64,000 nucleotides of DNA from Notospermus geniculatus. Its lineage: Eukaryota; Nemertea; Pilidiophora; Heteronemertea; Lineidae. Positions 33,708 to 46,123 of this stretch are shown piece by piece (within the stretch, counting starts at the first letter, position 1; each line of letters starts with the position of its first letter). The position numbers and the translations under genes are program-made. Location: assembly GCA_002633025.1 (NCBI GenBank), contig NMRB01000380.1, positions 144,591 to 208,590 on the forward strand, given 5' to 3'. Under the pieces are notes generated by a model that made no database searches, had not been told where the DNA came from, and saw only the letters and a program-made list of their open reading frames with translations.

Positions 33708-36605
33708 CATACTCATAGAGGTATCTTCAACACATGCAAGTTGGAGAAGAGCAAGAAGACGACTTTGACGCGCCGTCAACATCAGCGATAGCACAGTGGC
33801 TTAATAGTGACCGATACACAGGATATGCATTTCGCATTTTCCCATGATATATTTTCCCAACGACCTGGGACTAAAGCGGGAGATCATGAAAACTTTCGCT
33901 GTAGCAATGCAGATCCAAGATGGGGGTGGGGAAGGGGAAATTGCAGACATAAGGCTCACTGCAGGCATTACGCAGGGAGAAACATAAAAGAAATATGATT
34001 TCCATGCCAGAAAATTGCATCTAAGAGCAACGAAATTTTTTTCATAAATATAGGGAAGGCTTCCCCTCCCTTTGGTCAGCACGGTTTTGCCCACTTGGAT
34101 TCAACCCCCCCCCCCCNTGATGACATTGCCGGACGTTAATAATGCAGCACCCCTGTAGTCATCGCCAGATTAGCCCAGGATGCGTATTTATAAATGGGCT
34201 TATGTGGTTTTGTCAATTCCGAATTTCCTCCCGTTTCTCACGCATGGCCATGCTCCGTGGGGAGCGGGCTATGACATTTGTGTACTGAATATTGACTGAT
34301 GATTTCTCAAAATGGTCTCAGCTGTCTTTCCAGTTCGAAGTCCTCGCATCGTCATAATCATGTGGGCCTAATGGCACGATCAACTGGTCAATCAAGTCAC
34401 GTCCCAAAATCCCGCCCAACAAAATAGCAAACCAGTCAGGAAATTCAAACACCACCGCCCTATGTTTTTTTTAAAACATTTCTTGTTCTCGATAAGATAT
34501 ACTAGTATATATCAGTGATATGGCACTTGTCTCCACCAGGTCTGCGAGTTCTTCCTTGGGAAACCAGAATCAGGAACAACTCGCAGAAACAGTGATTTGT
34601 TCGCGACCTGAACAAGTTTCAGTCTTCGGGAAATATCATTTAGAGCGTTGGAAAGGGAATTTCCCGATCACCCACCCGACTGTCCGTCCAATCAGTACTC
34701 CAGATCGATCCATAAAATTCCAACTATTTGGATCGCCAGTTCTTGACCTGACATATGTTTCAATTGACCGAATCTTTGATACATCGAGGTTATCCATGTC
34801 ATTTGATGACACGCCATATCATCGATTAAGACACAAGTACTGAATGTATTATCGGTGTCACCTTCAAGTGCAGAAGCGGGATAATTTTTTATTTCCCCTA
34901 TGTGGCTCTTTGAATTGATACTCGAGGGACAAAATTACGTGTACTTCGTTGTGAGAAACCTGCTCTGACCGCAATAATGGCAGTGAAAATCATTTCTATT
35001 TTTATCTGAAGAAGAAAACTACCCGAGTCTCTTCCGCTCTTTCAGAATTACAATAATTGTTATGAAAAGCGTGGTTCTTTTGATGCCCCATGAGGCCGGA
35101 AAAGCAGTTTTTGATGGGCGGAAGTGTTCTTTCAGGTGTAAATAGGACACTGCAAGTCTGGGCCGGTGCCTTTTAGCTTCACTTGAACCACCCCCCATAT
35201 TAGCCTGTCTGTACAGGTCATTCATTTTTACTAAATGCAGTACTTAGTTTATTATTTTTAAGGGACCTTAGCCTGCCTATTCATGGGTCTTTGACTTTGA
35301 CCCTTGGGCTCTCCAATTTGAGCACAACGCTTTTATACTACATGTATTGCATATTCTATTATCGTTCAACGTTCGGAACATTTACGGGTGTTACACCCCT
35401 CCTTATTCCCTCTCTATGAAAAAAGGAAATGATAATTTCTCCTTTACTACAGACAAATTTCTGAGAGCAATACCACTGGTCAGAGATAAGTGATGTCCCA
35501 GTTCTCAAAGGTCGACACCTTGGACTGATGCCACGAGAATGTTTCCAGTGCGTTTGATTACAGGGGGAAACGCGCATTATCATTGATTAGACTCAATGAA
35601 AACTAGAACAACAAAATGTCATAACTAACAGCATAACATGAGCAGCCTCGTGAACATCGATATATGCAACTTTTTTGCGTATTTAGTACGAATTCGATCA
35701 TTAAGCGGCGATTTTTATATCAAACATGTGCGTTATTTTATCAATAGCTTTGGTATGTAGGTTACTTGCATGGAAGTACTGAATGGCAAAACAATTTTGT
35801 TGACGGATCTTCACTGTCTAGTTCCACATAATAGCGTTTGTCTTCAGAATTATTGAATTATTTCGTCCTGCTCTGTTAAACTGTCATTTTGCCAAATGCC
35901 AAAAGTCTGTTGAAAGACCAAAGAGTAAACATCGTACAGGAATTACCTGTTTTGATACATGTAGATACTTTTCATTAAACACGTACGATAGGCATCCATA
36001 AATTCCTCTATTTTTTACTTCAAAGCAACGACAATCAACATTGCACGCAACAGCCTATAATGATCATATGCCCGTGGTCCGACGTCAGGCATTTCAGTTG
36101 ACAGATTTCTTTGTAATTTGCAATAAATGTGTTTACTACTCCTTTTCTTTTCTTCCTTTTTCTGTTCTACGTACAGTTCGCTGAAAACAGCGCGACGTTG
36201 TATTTTGATACACTGCTAAGGGAAAAATGATTCCTTAGTATTCTCCTTTAAACTCACATTATTCCATTATTTATTTTATGTTAATGAATCCACCAGTTTT
36301 TATGAATTTTTATTGATTCCTTTATAAAAACGGTTCTTTCATGGATTTGATAGGCCTTAACGACGATCGCGATGACAGTATAGGTCATCAGATAATTGTA
36401 TCCCAAGAAGGAATTTCCTGCATGCCATTAATGTACGTGACAGAGCTCGATGGACTTCCTCGATGCAAGTAAACAAATGGATTGCAATATGTTTCAAAGA
36501 AATAAATCACATTATTTGTAGTTTCAGTTTTGTGACGATGGAGAGTATGAATTCTTCTTCCACACTCGAAAGAAGTAGACAATTTCAAATCAATGTACAT
36601 GCAAT
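33708..36605. other. Stretch without a supported gene
   Basis: An unresolved C-run with an N lies at 34115-34126. A 107-residue frame at 34520-34843 is open and has plausible composition, but it has no recognised domain and no splice or promoter context. I could not decide whether it is real. Confidence 0.3.
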
Positions 36606-36635
36606 ATAATCAAATGTACATGTACATTTGATTAT
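36606..36635. repeat. Perfect 30-bp palindrome centred on TACATGTA
   Basis: The first 15 bases (ATAATCAAATGTACA) are followed directly by their exact complement. It lies 21 bases left of the TA-flanked MITE at 36659. Confidence 0.85.
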
Positions 36636-36658
36636 GCAATGATGCCCTTGTTTACATA

Positions 36659-36884
36659 CAGTAAACTCGAGTTTAAACCACCGGTTCTTAAGCACACCCA
36701 CAGTCGAAATGGGAGTGAATAAAACATAACAACTATTACGCTGAATGGCTGGAATTGCTTGTACGATCACAACCACGTGATGGAATGAATAGTTGCTTAA
36801 GGCCTAGGGTGAAACTGACCCTACATTGTACTTTGGGTGTGCTTATGAACATAATGAACCGGTGGTTTAAACTCGAGTTTACTG
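36659..36884. mobile_element. CAGTAAACTCGAG MITE, copy 1, TA duplication
   Basis: The ends CAGTAAACTCGAGTTTAAAC and its exact complement are flanked by TA (36657-58 and 36885-86). The arms continue as CACCGGTTC(a/t)TAAGCACAC. The interior GAATGAATAGTTGCTTAAGG is shared with copy 2 at 57596-57808. It is 226 bp and non-coding. Confidence 0.85.
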
Positions 36885-39043
36885 TATGTTTTCGACCACA
36901 TTTATGGTGGTTGGTAGAAATGTGTAAGCAAGGCGCCTTTGCTGCCTGAAGTCCATTGCGAATGTCATGATACACGACGAGTGACGATAGGAAAGCAAAC
37001 GGAGAATATTAGTGCGAATAAAGACGGGAAAGCGATGTTACAAAGCGTACTGCTTTTACTAGAACTTTGACCAGAGTTCTCCACGAACTTAGGCCAAGCA
37101 AAGATTGACCTTGATGAGTTCAACCGGGTGAACAGGTGATGTAAAAATCTTTCGCTTTGACGTCTACCGCAATACTAGTAAGTTGCTTTCACTTGTGCCG
37201 ACCAGGAACAGGTAATTATGACCTAAGTACGGAATGCTAAAAGACGTTATTGAATTAAAAGCTATAACTTTGGCGTGCTAAGTGACCTCTGTTCTACCCT
37301 GGAAGTAACGGGAAGCCAATACAGAAGATGAGCGTTAACACTATTCAAGTGTTGAGTCGGCATGTTTCAATAAAGGTGCAAGTAATTTACCCTAATTTAC
37401 CCTTCTTTGCCTGAGTGCTCTAACCTCAGTCATGTTTTTGTACCGTCTCTCATCAATTTACTTTTGGTATTATTGCGTCATCTCAATACTTTTGATTACA
37501 AGGAACTAAGCTATTTCGGTCTCCCAGGGTGTAAACATGCTTGTTGACGACCGTGAAGGAAATATGATACGTTGCTCTCGCATCTTGTTTTCAAGGTCGA
37601 TTTGGACGACGTTTTCATTGATAGGGAGCTGCCATCCATTCTCCAACCAGAGTTCGGAGTACATTTGCTCATGCGCAAGAGAAGGCTACTCTTTCTCAGC
37701 GCTAATGCCACTGACCTTTCGTGACTGACCAACGACGTTGTTTATTCCAACAGCAGATATTCTGTGGCTTCGTGTGTCCGCGACGATAGATACTTGACAT
37801 TTGCAGGAGGTTCCGTCACACCTAGCTTTTTGCGCATTACGTAACTGTTGATCTATTTGTGCGTCAACGATGACGGACTGAAAAAGCTTACACGTTACTT
37901 TCTCACCAAGCTCAAGCATTTCAAAAATGAGTCAGTAGAAGTTCCCGGGACACATGAGCAGCACCTGATGAGCAGCCCTTAAATCCTATAGGTTTTTCAC
38001 CGATTTATGATGTTATTCAAATTCTTTGAACGTCATATTTTTCAAATACTTTGTGTTTTTCAAAGACTTCGTCATATTATTCAATTTCACACACCGTATT
38101 GTGCATTTCCTAAGTTTTGTTTAGGTTTATCGCCAAATCTGTATGCTGGCACTACAACTCATAAGATCGTCAGTAGACATGGTAGAGCAGAAAAAAATAC
38201 ATATAACGAGAATATTTCTTTGTCGATGTCGTTAAACATCCAGTCAAAAAACAGTAAAAAAGCATTTTTGCAAGTGCAATTAATACTGCAACCTTATCAG
38301 CCCTCAATTTTCGGAATGCACCTTTTCTGGATTCTTTAATAACGTCAGGTAAATGATACAATGATGAGTCTGGATCAGTGACCACATTTCCTGCGGCACG
38401 TTAACCAAGAAGTGGGCCAAAATTAGTATTAAAATGTCACATAAGGAATCGCACGCCTTGTACTTGCCTTGACACTCGGTCCAAAGCTTGTGTCAATGTT
38501 GTCGGCGCCCCTTGGAGTGCATTTCCGCGAACAGGTGTTGGCTTGTTTCGACGGATGGAGTTCCGCAAATTGGAAGTATAAGTACGACAGTGATCGCACG
38601 GAATAATCAACGTTATAGACTACATGTATTTATTTTATAGATCAAAATACGCTTGCTGACAGAATAAAACGCCTACCGGTATATGTTGCTGATACATGTC
38701 ATATATAATGTCATATACTTCACCTTGATCAAGGCATTATTTGTTTATGCCTCCCCTAACAGATTGGTCACGAAGCAATATTTGCCACCTTGAATGTTTG
38801 GCAAATACAGGTGTAGTACATGTAGTAGGTGGAAGGTTAGCCATGATCGTCAACAAACGAAGGTCTAATAATGAAATGGTCAGTGTCAGTTCAAATGTCA
38901 AATCCCCCTTCCAATCTTGCAAGACACCTGGCATGGGGACTTAAAGTGTCAACGTGCCAATCAGGCATTGAAGGAGTGTATCTATGCAGTAGATTAAAAG
39001 GGTGACGAGAAATTAACAGGGAATCAAGGCCGAGAAAGGGGAA
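36885..39043. other. Stretch without a convincing gene
   Basis: On the minus strand between 37919 and 37511 two adjoining frames (77 and 73 residues) have normal composition and could be one frameshifted small protein. No family is recognisable and there is no supporting signal. Confidence 0.3.
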
Positions 39044-39560
39044 TGGTAATCCAGAGAAGCAGATGTCAATACGAGGACCGTGCAGGAAAGGCTAATGATT
39101 ACAGACATTGAGATGAATGGTAAAGGTGAACGGTAATCCAGAGAAGCAGATGTCAATACGTGGACCGTGCAGGAAAGGTTACTGATTACAGACATTGAGA
39201 TGAATGGTAAAGGTGAATGGTAATCCAGGGAAGCAGATATCAATACGTGGACCGTGCAGGAAAGCCTGGCTACTGATTACAGACATTAAGATGAATGGTA
39301 AAGGGGAATGGTAATCCAGAGAAGCAGATGTCCATACGTGGACCGTGCAGGAAACCTGGCTACTGATTACAGACATTGAGATGAATGGTAAAGGTGAATG
39401 GTAATCCAGAGAAGCAGATGTCAATACGTGGACCGTGTAGGAAAGGCTACTGATTACAGACATTGAGATGAATGGTAAAGGTGAATGGTAATCCAGAGAA
39501 GCAGATGTCAATACGTGGACAATGCAGGAAAGGCTACTGATTATAGACACTGAGATCCTT
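39044..39560. repeat. Minisatellite, six units of 87-91 bp
   Basis: The phrase GGTAATCCAGAGAAGCAGAT recurs at 39044, 39132, 39219, 39310, 39400 and 39487. Each unit carries GTGGACCGTGCAGGAAAGG and GATTACAGACATTGAGATG. Units close to a multiple of three keep a 190-residue minus-strand frame open as a 29-30-residue repeat. I regard that frame as an artefact. Confidence 0.9.
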
Positions 39561-39590
39561 GCTGCTGTAAAATTGATAAAAATGATGATA

Positions 39591-39655
39591 GGGAGTTTAA
39601 GAAAGCAAACGATAAACGTTAACTTTATGACAACGTTACTTTTTTTACCGAAAAT
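39591..39655 (+). mobile_element. Truncated GGGAGTTTAAG foldback
   Basis: TA followed by GGGAGTTTAAGAAAGCAAAC and CGATAAACGTTAACTTTATG matches the left arm of the element at 17264. The right arm is missing; the sequence instead runs into a duplicated TATATAATCTGACGAAG. Confidence 0.55.
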
Positions 39656-40309
39656 CCAATACATTGTATATAATCTGACGAAGGTATATAATCTGACGAA
39701 GTGAGGAGCGCCATATTCAACATGACCGCGAAAGACCTTATGCATCAACACACCAATTAATCAACGTAAGCCTACATTGTGCACAAAATACTTTATCAAA
39801 ATATTTTGATTCTTGAAACAACGAACGATGGCGAGCCGGATTCAGGAGTAAACAAGAGATTGAGATTATCTTTTTCCTAAAAGAAAAGAAAATATTTTTC
39901 ATTCTTTGAACTTTGAAGTGTTTGCAAACACCACCTGTGTTTTTGTAATCGACTACATCTAATTAGCAGAATAGAAACTATTCCTCGAAACCACGTTCTT
40001 TTGGCAATTAGAAATCGTCAAAATATTCCAATTTCCTCACTAACCTCGATGTTTCAAAAACGAAGGCATTTAACTTTTACGAAGTTCCTGGAAGCAGTGT
40101 CCAGATACCTCGTGTGCCGTCTTCTCGTCTTACTTCAAGGTTTTCAAATTATCAGGTGAAGTCGAGTCGATAACAATGTTCCCTGCTCTGAGCTAAGTGT
40201 CTCAAGGCAAGGTGTATTTGAATTTTAAGATTCGTTCTATTTTGTGGTCCAATTTTGACACGAATCTTTGCACTATTTGTGTTGCTGTCATAGACAAACA
40301 AGAGATACA

Positions 40310-40436
40310 GGACCGATTTCACAAAGAGTGTTTAAGACTTAGACGCGTGTAACTTCACCAAATGCACGCACTTCCACCATGCATTTGACGAAGTTACACG
40401 CGTCTAAGTCTTAAACACCCTTTGTGAAATCGGCCC
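40310..40436. mobile_element. Foldback MITE with GGNCCGATTTCAC ends, ACA duplication
   Basis: The left arm GGACCGATTTCACAAAGAGT pairs with the right arm ending CCTTTGTGAAATCGGCCC. The arms continue through TTAAGACTTAGACGCG and TGTAACTTC to a short loop. The flanks are ACA at 40307-40309 and 40437-40439. It is 127 bp and almost wholly palindromic. Confidence 0.85.
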
Positions 40437-42998
40437 ACATTGTTAAACTGTCCCAGTACCACGGATAAGCTTTTTAAGAACTTAAGATTTAATCAGGACT
40501 ATTCCCCATTACGTCACGACCTTTATAACTGTGGCTTTTGGTACCGTCAGACGTAATCGGTGCCTACACGAATTAACACAAACATCATGAACATGTCAGC
40601 GAGTTATAAAAAGAGGATTATTCCTGGACGGCATTCTTTCTTATTTTCAGCAAAAGCCTAAAAAAGGTTGAGTCGCTCATATCACAACTCGGCTCTGCAA
40701 ACCGTTGACGTTAAACGCAGTGGAACGGTTGCTTGAGGCCATTGCACCAACCCCGACCTTGGTTTGTAATGAAAATTCGATTATCGTTCACGTTAGCCAA
40801 GATGTCAAAGTACTGCCTGCAGCCGAATTGGGTTACGTCGCACGCAGGAACCTGACGTTGGAGGGAAAAGGTTGCTTCTGCAGGGAGAATGATGGGCTCC
40901 CAATCCATATTACGTGACTTTTTCTATACTTGGAATAATATGGGCGTTTTTAGGTAGGCTCAATTTGCAAATAAATGCAAACTTGCCATTAAAACTGAAA
41001 GGCAACATGATCCTGCAAACATTTTTCACTGATGGCTCAAGAAGATGCAAGAGAGACACCCCTCTACAGTACCCTTGTGGCAAATTAGACCCTATGACAC
41101 ATCAAGGGATGGAGGGGGATTCTCACCAAGGAGAACATCTCACTTTGACATTTTTGCCATTCTTTTTATTCTTTTCTATTGTAACAAATTGCTAAGAGTG
41201 ATATTTAATACCTGTAATGTCGTGCCACGAGCACTGCAACCCAGCATATTCTTAAGGATGTTGATTAACTGCATTTGAAGCTTAATTGATGTGATAGTTC
41301 AAGTACCTGAATCATAGTGGTACGAACAGAAAACAAAGCCACCAGTCTCTTAATAAGAAGTAACCAATCTGAATAGTAATTTAATCACCGCAGTACCAAG
41401 AATTTAGTTTCATACGATAACGAAGAGAAAGACAGATCTATTTTTGACATAACTCAACCTGCAAACGGTAAGAGCTGTGAACAAACTACCCAAGGAAGGA
41501 AGAAGGAAGGAAAGATCTGGTTAAGACTTCGAAATTTTCTCCACAAAATCGTCAGCTGGAGACTTCGGATCTCAGTTTGTCAGTGCATTTGACGCCGACG
41601 TCTCTTCCCAAACCATGAACCATGAACCTGAAGACTATAGGCCTGTTGATAGGAGAGCGTAGAGTAAAGAAGAGGAGAGAATATAGTAAACACACGCAGT
41701 AACGGCCTTCTCCGTCTCGCCTTCGTTATTTATGAGAGGGTTTATGAGCACAAACATATAACTGGATCTTTAACACCACCTTTTTTCTCCCAGTCTGCTT
41801 TTTTAAATCACTTATCTCTTGACGAAGTAAAGTGGTTAACCCGAATCAACCGCTGCTTTCTAAGCCGTGATTTATTGAATCAGACGCGAACCAGGTGTGA
41901 TACAGTGCTTCCAGGAACAGCAACCAAAATGATTTCTTACCTGTCTAGGTAATTTAAAAACCTACTCAAACGAAGAAGTCAGACGAATGTGTATGTTCGG
42001 TTGTTCCGAACTCTCCCGGGTTCGAGGTTAGAGTTTGGTCCGTTGCCAAGGTGACTACAGGTCAGCTACGGCCACATTTTTCGCTAAAAGCATGAGTGAC
42101 TCTTTATCTGAAAAACTAACAGAGCGAAAGTATGTTCGCGGTGATAAGTTTGTTTCCCAGGAATAGCCACAGCTGGTGAAGAGCAAGAAAGACACCGCCG
42201 AAATATTTCAAGAAATCGTGTTTACAGACCTGGACATCCGTTTTAATCGAGATGATTTCGTCTCTTTTTCTGCCATAACAAGCGGGTTCATCACACGGCC
42301 AACGGAACTGCCGCATGCTAACAATCTCATTGGTATTGATATAGCTATTCAATATCTTGTTTTGAATCTGTCTTAAATTTCACGATCTGCGTTGTACCGT
42401 ACATAGGCTACCAAAAGTGCAGCATAGCAAACAATTTGTCAGAAGTCAGAATGTCATCACTTCGATTATTATATGTATTAATTATATATATGTCTGGAAA
42501 ATGATGGCCTGTTCGCGAACTTTCGTGAGCTAAACACTTTTTTATTTTATGATGGTAACTTTAGTCACCTTCGTAGAAAACTGACAGTGCACTGAATGAA
42601 AGGATTGATGAAAGATGATGAACTCCTTCGAACTAACCCCATGTTTTGATCAAGGAAACACGGCTTCTTTCCAGGTATTCATGACATTATCTCAGCACAT
42701 TACCGTGTTTCAGATTGTTACTGTTTGGCTCATGGGGTGAACGGGCTTACCGCCAAGCAGTTATAGACATGTTACGGTACTGCAAAAATGTTGCACCCAT
42801 CAGACAACTCGTCAGTCATCAGTCTGGCGCGCAGCAGGCAACCATTTCGAGGAAAGGGTGAGATAGCGTGCACTTTTGTTCAGGTTCGACCATGGCCTCC
42901 AACTGTAAGAAAGCCCCAAGAACTATTTGAGGCGAAAGAATGAGAAAAATGACTTTGATCTGCCTGACTGAACCGTCGAAATCTTGGCCAACCGAGTT
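40437..42998. other. Stretch without a supported gene
   Basis: Frames up to about 93 residues near 40705-41278 and 42116-42376 occur on both strands with no motif. GGAAGGAAGAAGGAAGG near 41495 is a small purine repeat. Confidence 0.35.
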
Positions 42999-43261
42999 CA
43001 CTGTAGCCAAAAAGGTTCTTTAGGGGTTCTTTGTGCCTCACCAGAGGTACCCCAAGCTTTTATAGAACCTTCTGTAAAGAGCCCAAGAGGGTTCCATATA
43101 GAACCTTTCTGTCGCCAAAGTACCCATAAAGCTTCCAGATAGAACCCTTTTCTGAGGGAAAGGTTCTATCTGGAACCTCCAGGGGTTCTTCTGTGACCCG
43201 AGGTTCTTAAATCAGAGGGTTCTCCTTGTGTGGCACCAAAGAACCTTTTCGGCTGAGAGTG
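42999..43261. mobile_element. CACTGTAGCC MITE built of AGAACC/GGTTCT units
   Basis: The ends CACTGTAGCCAAAAAGGTTC and GAACCTTTTCGGCTGAGAGT+G are near-complements. The interior repeats GGTTCT and AGAACC many times, in pairs that can fold on each other (GGTTCTATCTGGAACC, AGGGTTCCATATAGAACC). It is 263 bp and non-coding. Confidence 0.75.
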
Positions 43262-43449
43262 TTGGTTAAAAATCCGAAAATTATACCTGTGTATGACAAA
43301 TGTTTTCAGGATTTGGTAAACTACTGCTTTAAATTCACTTGCTAATGTCTGTACGTCATCCTCGCACCCAGTGTCTTCACAACCGCTCCCCTTCTCGCGG
43401 CGTGGAGGGAAAGGTGCGACCGTAAATGACCTGCGATTCTCACTAGGAT

Positions 43450-44270
43450 GGAACGCCGTGGGAGGAAACAACAAACTCGAAGAAGGCGACACTGGACCTG
43501 CTGGACTGACGCTTTAGCATGGAGCTGTCCATGCAGTTCGATCGTGTCAATTGCGAACAATATTTCCTTATGCCAAAGGGAGGGGGAAGTCACCATATCA
43601 AAAACAGGAGACAGCACGACAAATCCTGTGGAAATGAACCTTTGGTGATGACCCTTGTGCACTCTGCCGAATGAGTCGTACACCAGAAACGGATGGAGAG
43701 AGCATGACATATTCTGTAAAAATCCGCTGCACTGTGCCGATGATTCGATGCCATTCTTTGCAACCAATGTGGACAAAGCGTTTTCCAAATACGGTTGTAG
43801 GCTTACTAACAATCCTTCCCATACATAGCTTGTCGATGGCAAATACGTAATTACTGTACAGTAATACACAGTCACGAAATACTGGGGGCAAAAGATCATC
43901 GAAATTTAGTGACCATTCCCACACTGAGGCTAAATGTGCTGTGGGAGTGCCTCCTTCGAGTGGTTCGTGGCTGGTGCTGTTTTTGCTGAAAAGTTTGGCA
44001 AAGGAATTAGGCGTGCTCAATGTGGAGGATTGAAAGTGCCCAAGCTAAGCAATCCGCATCTAAGTGCACATTGTTGCAGATGAGGCAAGTGCCTAAGGCG
44101 TTCCAGCGAATATTTTATTGCTCGCACATACATGTACCACAACAAACTCGGCATTTGCAGTTGTCAACAATATTCTTGCTGCATGTCCCGCAGGGAAACC
44201 TTGGTGGTGGAGGTTTTTCGCATCTCTATTTCTTCCCAGTGTTTTCCTTGTGTCACGCCAGGGAAATTTT
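43450..44270 (-). pseudogene. Possible decayed zinc-motif ORF (mobile-element relic)
   Basis: Reading leftward from about 44215, the minus strand encodes a Cys-rich stretch (FPCGTCSKNIVDNCKCRVCC) that resembles the start of the PHD-like finger found in ORFs of some non-LTR elements. A TAA follows, and the frame then shifts. Two further overlapping minus frames (44020 to 43598 and 43899 to 43342) have balanced composition and appear to be two halves of one broken frame. Without a recognisable enzymatic domain this remains tentative. It could also be an unrelated decayed host gene. Confidence 0.25.
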
Positions 44271-45209
44271 AACACTGGGAACTTGTACCAATGTTAGCAA
44301 AAACATGCCCTGATGGGCCGGAGGCCCGTAAAAACACCCCTTACACTGCTGGCAACGTATACTTACACAGTACAAGTTCCCGTACATGCCGTACTTTTAA
44401 TGAGAGATGCATGCAAACCGGAGATCACGACCTCACCCATGGATGTTTACGCAACAACATCTGCTCCGGGCATCTACTTCAGACAGGATGTATTAACCTG
44501 GGGATGCCAACCTTGACCATGTTGACAGAACACAATCAGCGACCATTGTTGTCAAATGTAGAGAGTTCACTGAGTAGTCATTAATCAACAGGGGCATTCG
44601 CACTCCCTCCCCTGACTGACTACGGAAGCAGAAAAAGGCAGGTTGAAAAAAATATCATCTAATATCATTTTTATCACACTGGGAAGAGGGTGATTTGCGG
44701 GCACCGTTCGCGGTTACGTTGTTTTGGTTTGGGCCTAGCCCCTTATTTTGATACAAGTATTAGAAGTAGGGCCTACATGTACTAATAGGCCCACCAGGAC
44801 ACATACCCTGTGAAGGGTTAACGATTTAGGATAAATATCATGTAATGTGTCCGAGAAAGAATGACGAATACCAGGAAGTTCGTGCCGACCTCCGGTCAAA
44901 AGAGCACTCCATTGATTGGTTTTACACAATCACTGCTGATCGAATTATTGCAGATCTCAGCTAATTCAGGCGGTAATCAATATTATTGTCGGACTCGAGA
45001 GGCGCGCATTCTGTCGACGTCTTTCTCAAGCTCCCGGCGCGAGACTTGATTCCTAAATTGATTCCTGGAAATGTTTAACATTGATTTTCGTCTGCGGTGT
45101 ATGTAAACGTTAGTTACAGAAATCGGGGATCAGAGGTCAGTCATTATTGGTCAAAGATCAACACAGCACAAACCATGACCACAAGTTCGGCTGGTGTTGA
45201 CGGTTATTA
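44271..45209. other. Stretch without a supported gene
   Basis: Only short, mutually overlapping frames on both strands and no clear repeat boundary. Confidence 0.35.
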
Positions 45210-45609
45210 GGGAGGTTTCGCAAGTCTGACGAAAAACGAAGTACGAAATACATGTAGGCCTACGAAATTGGACTTCATTTCCATGACGTGATGTAGGCTA
45301 TTTCAGGAGATGGTTGGTACATGTACCACAGTGTATCGCCTGCTGCAAGAGCGTCTTTTAGCTTATGACGTTAGACCGATAGAGTTACGGTGTATATTAA
45401 ACGTTGAAATTCATCTTTCGTTTCCACTTCGCATATACGAAGTGGAAATTTAAAAAATTCAAGATGCACCAGAACTCTTTCGGTCTTACATGACATGCTA
45501 AAAACGCACTGGCAGTACCAACCATCTCCAGAAAAAACATTTGGTCCTGGAAATGAAGTTGAATTTCGTATTTCGTACTTCGTTTTTCGCCAGATTTGCG
45601 AAACCTCCC
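45210..45609. mobile_element. GGGAGGTTTCG foldback element, 400 bp, TA duplication
   Basis: The ends GGGAGGTTTCGCAAGTCTGA and its near-complement TCCAG...GCGAAACCTCCC are flanked by TA (45208-09 and 45610-11). The arms run through GAAAAACGAAGTACGAAATA and a GGAAATGAAGT-type segment. It is the longest member of the GGGAG(G/T)TT set in this window. The minus-strand frame across it is not credible as a protein. Confidence 0.8.
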
Positions 45610-46118
45610 TATTGCAAGTACTGACAACAGGAAGACGACATTCGAACTGCTACTTGTTGAACAGAAAGATTGAGTCGTGGGACAAGCACAAAGAGAAGCC
45701 GAAAAAATGATCATGCAAGGTAACGGACTCTCAACAGAGCTGGAGGTGTTACCATTCCAGAAGCAGTCTGAAGACAAAGGCAAGGCAAGATAGACAGCCA
45801 CATCAACCAGCAAGGCCAATTTCTTCTTCACAAACTGACGGCCACACGCAGTGCCATCTATCAGACCATCGAGTAACTAAGACTTGAGATTGAAGGCACG
45901 ATTGGCAAATAAAGGGAACACTATTCCTTTTTTGAGTAGGACGATTAGGCCTATTATCGGAAATTTTGAAGCCGATCCCTTTAGCAGTTTGGTCACATTC
46001 TTGTTTGAATTCAGATTCATAATCCTACTGAGAATAAAAAGTTAAGGAGAGCAGAACTCCTGAGATATTAATAATTTTGTAAATGTCCTCTTACAACTTT
46101 AATTTTCCGATACCGGTA
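45610..46118. other. Short stretch without a supported gene
   Basis: AT-rich sequence with no motif, RNA signature or inverted repeat that I can identify. Confidence 0.4.
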
Positions 46119-46123
46119 TAACT

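Noticed and set aside
39179-39751. 190-residue minus-strand frame with internal repeats
   Set aside because: It is the translation of the 87-91-bp minisatellite; there is no start context, splice site or non-repetitive domain.
43342-43899. 185-residue minus frame as an intact gene
   Set aside because: Its composition is protein-like but it has no start context and appears to be half of a frame broken near 43700; kept only as a tentative relic.
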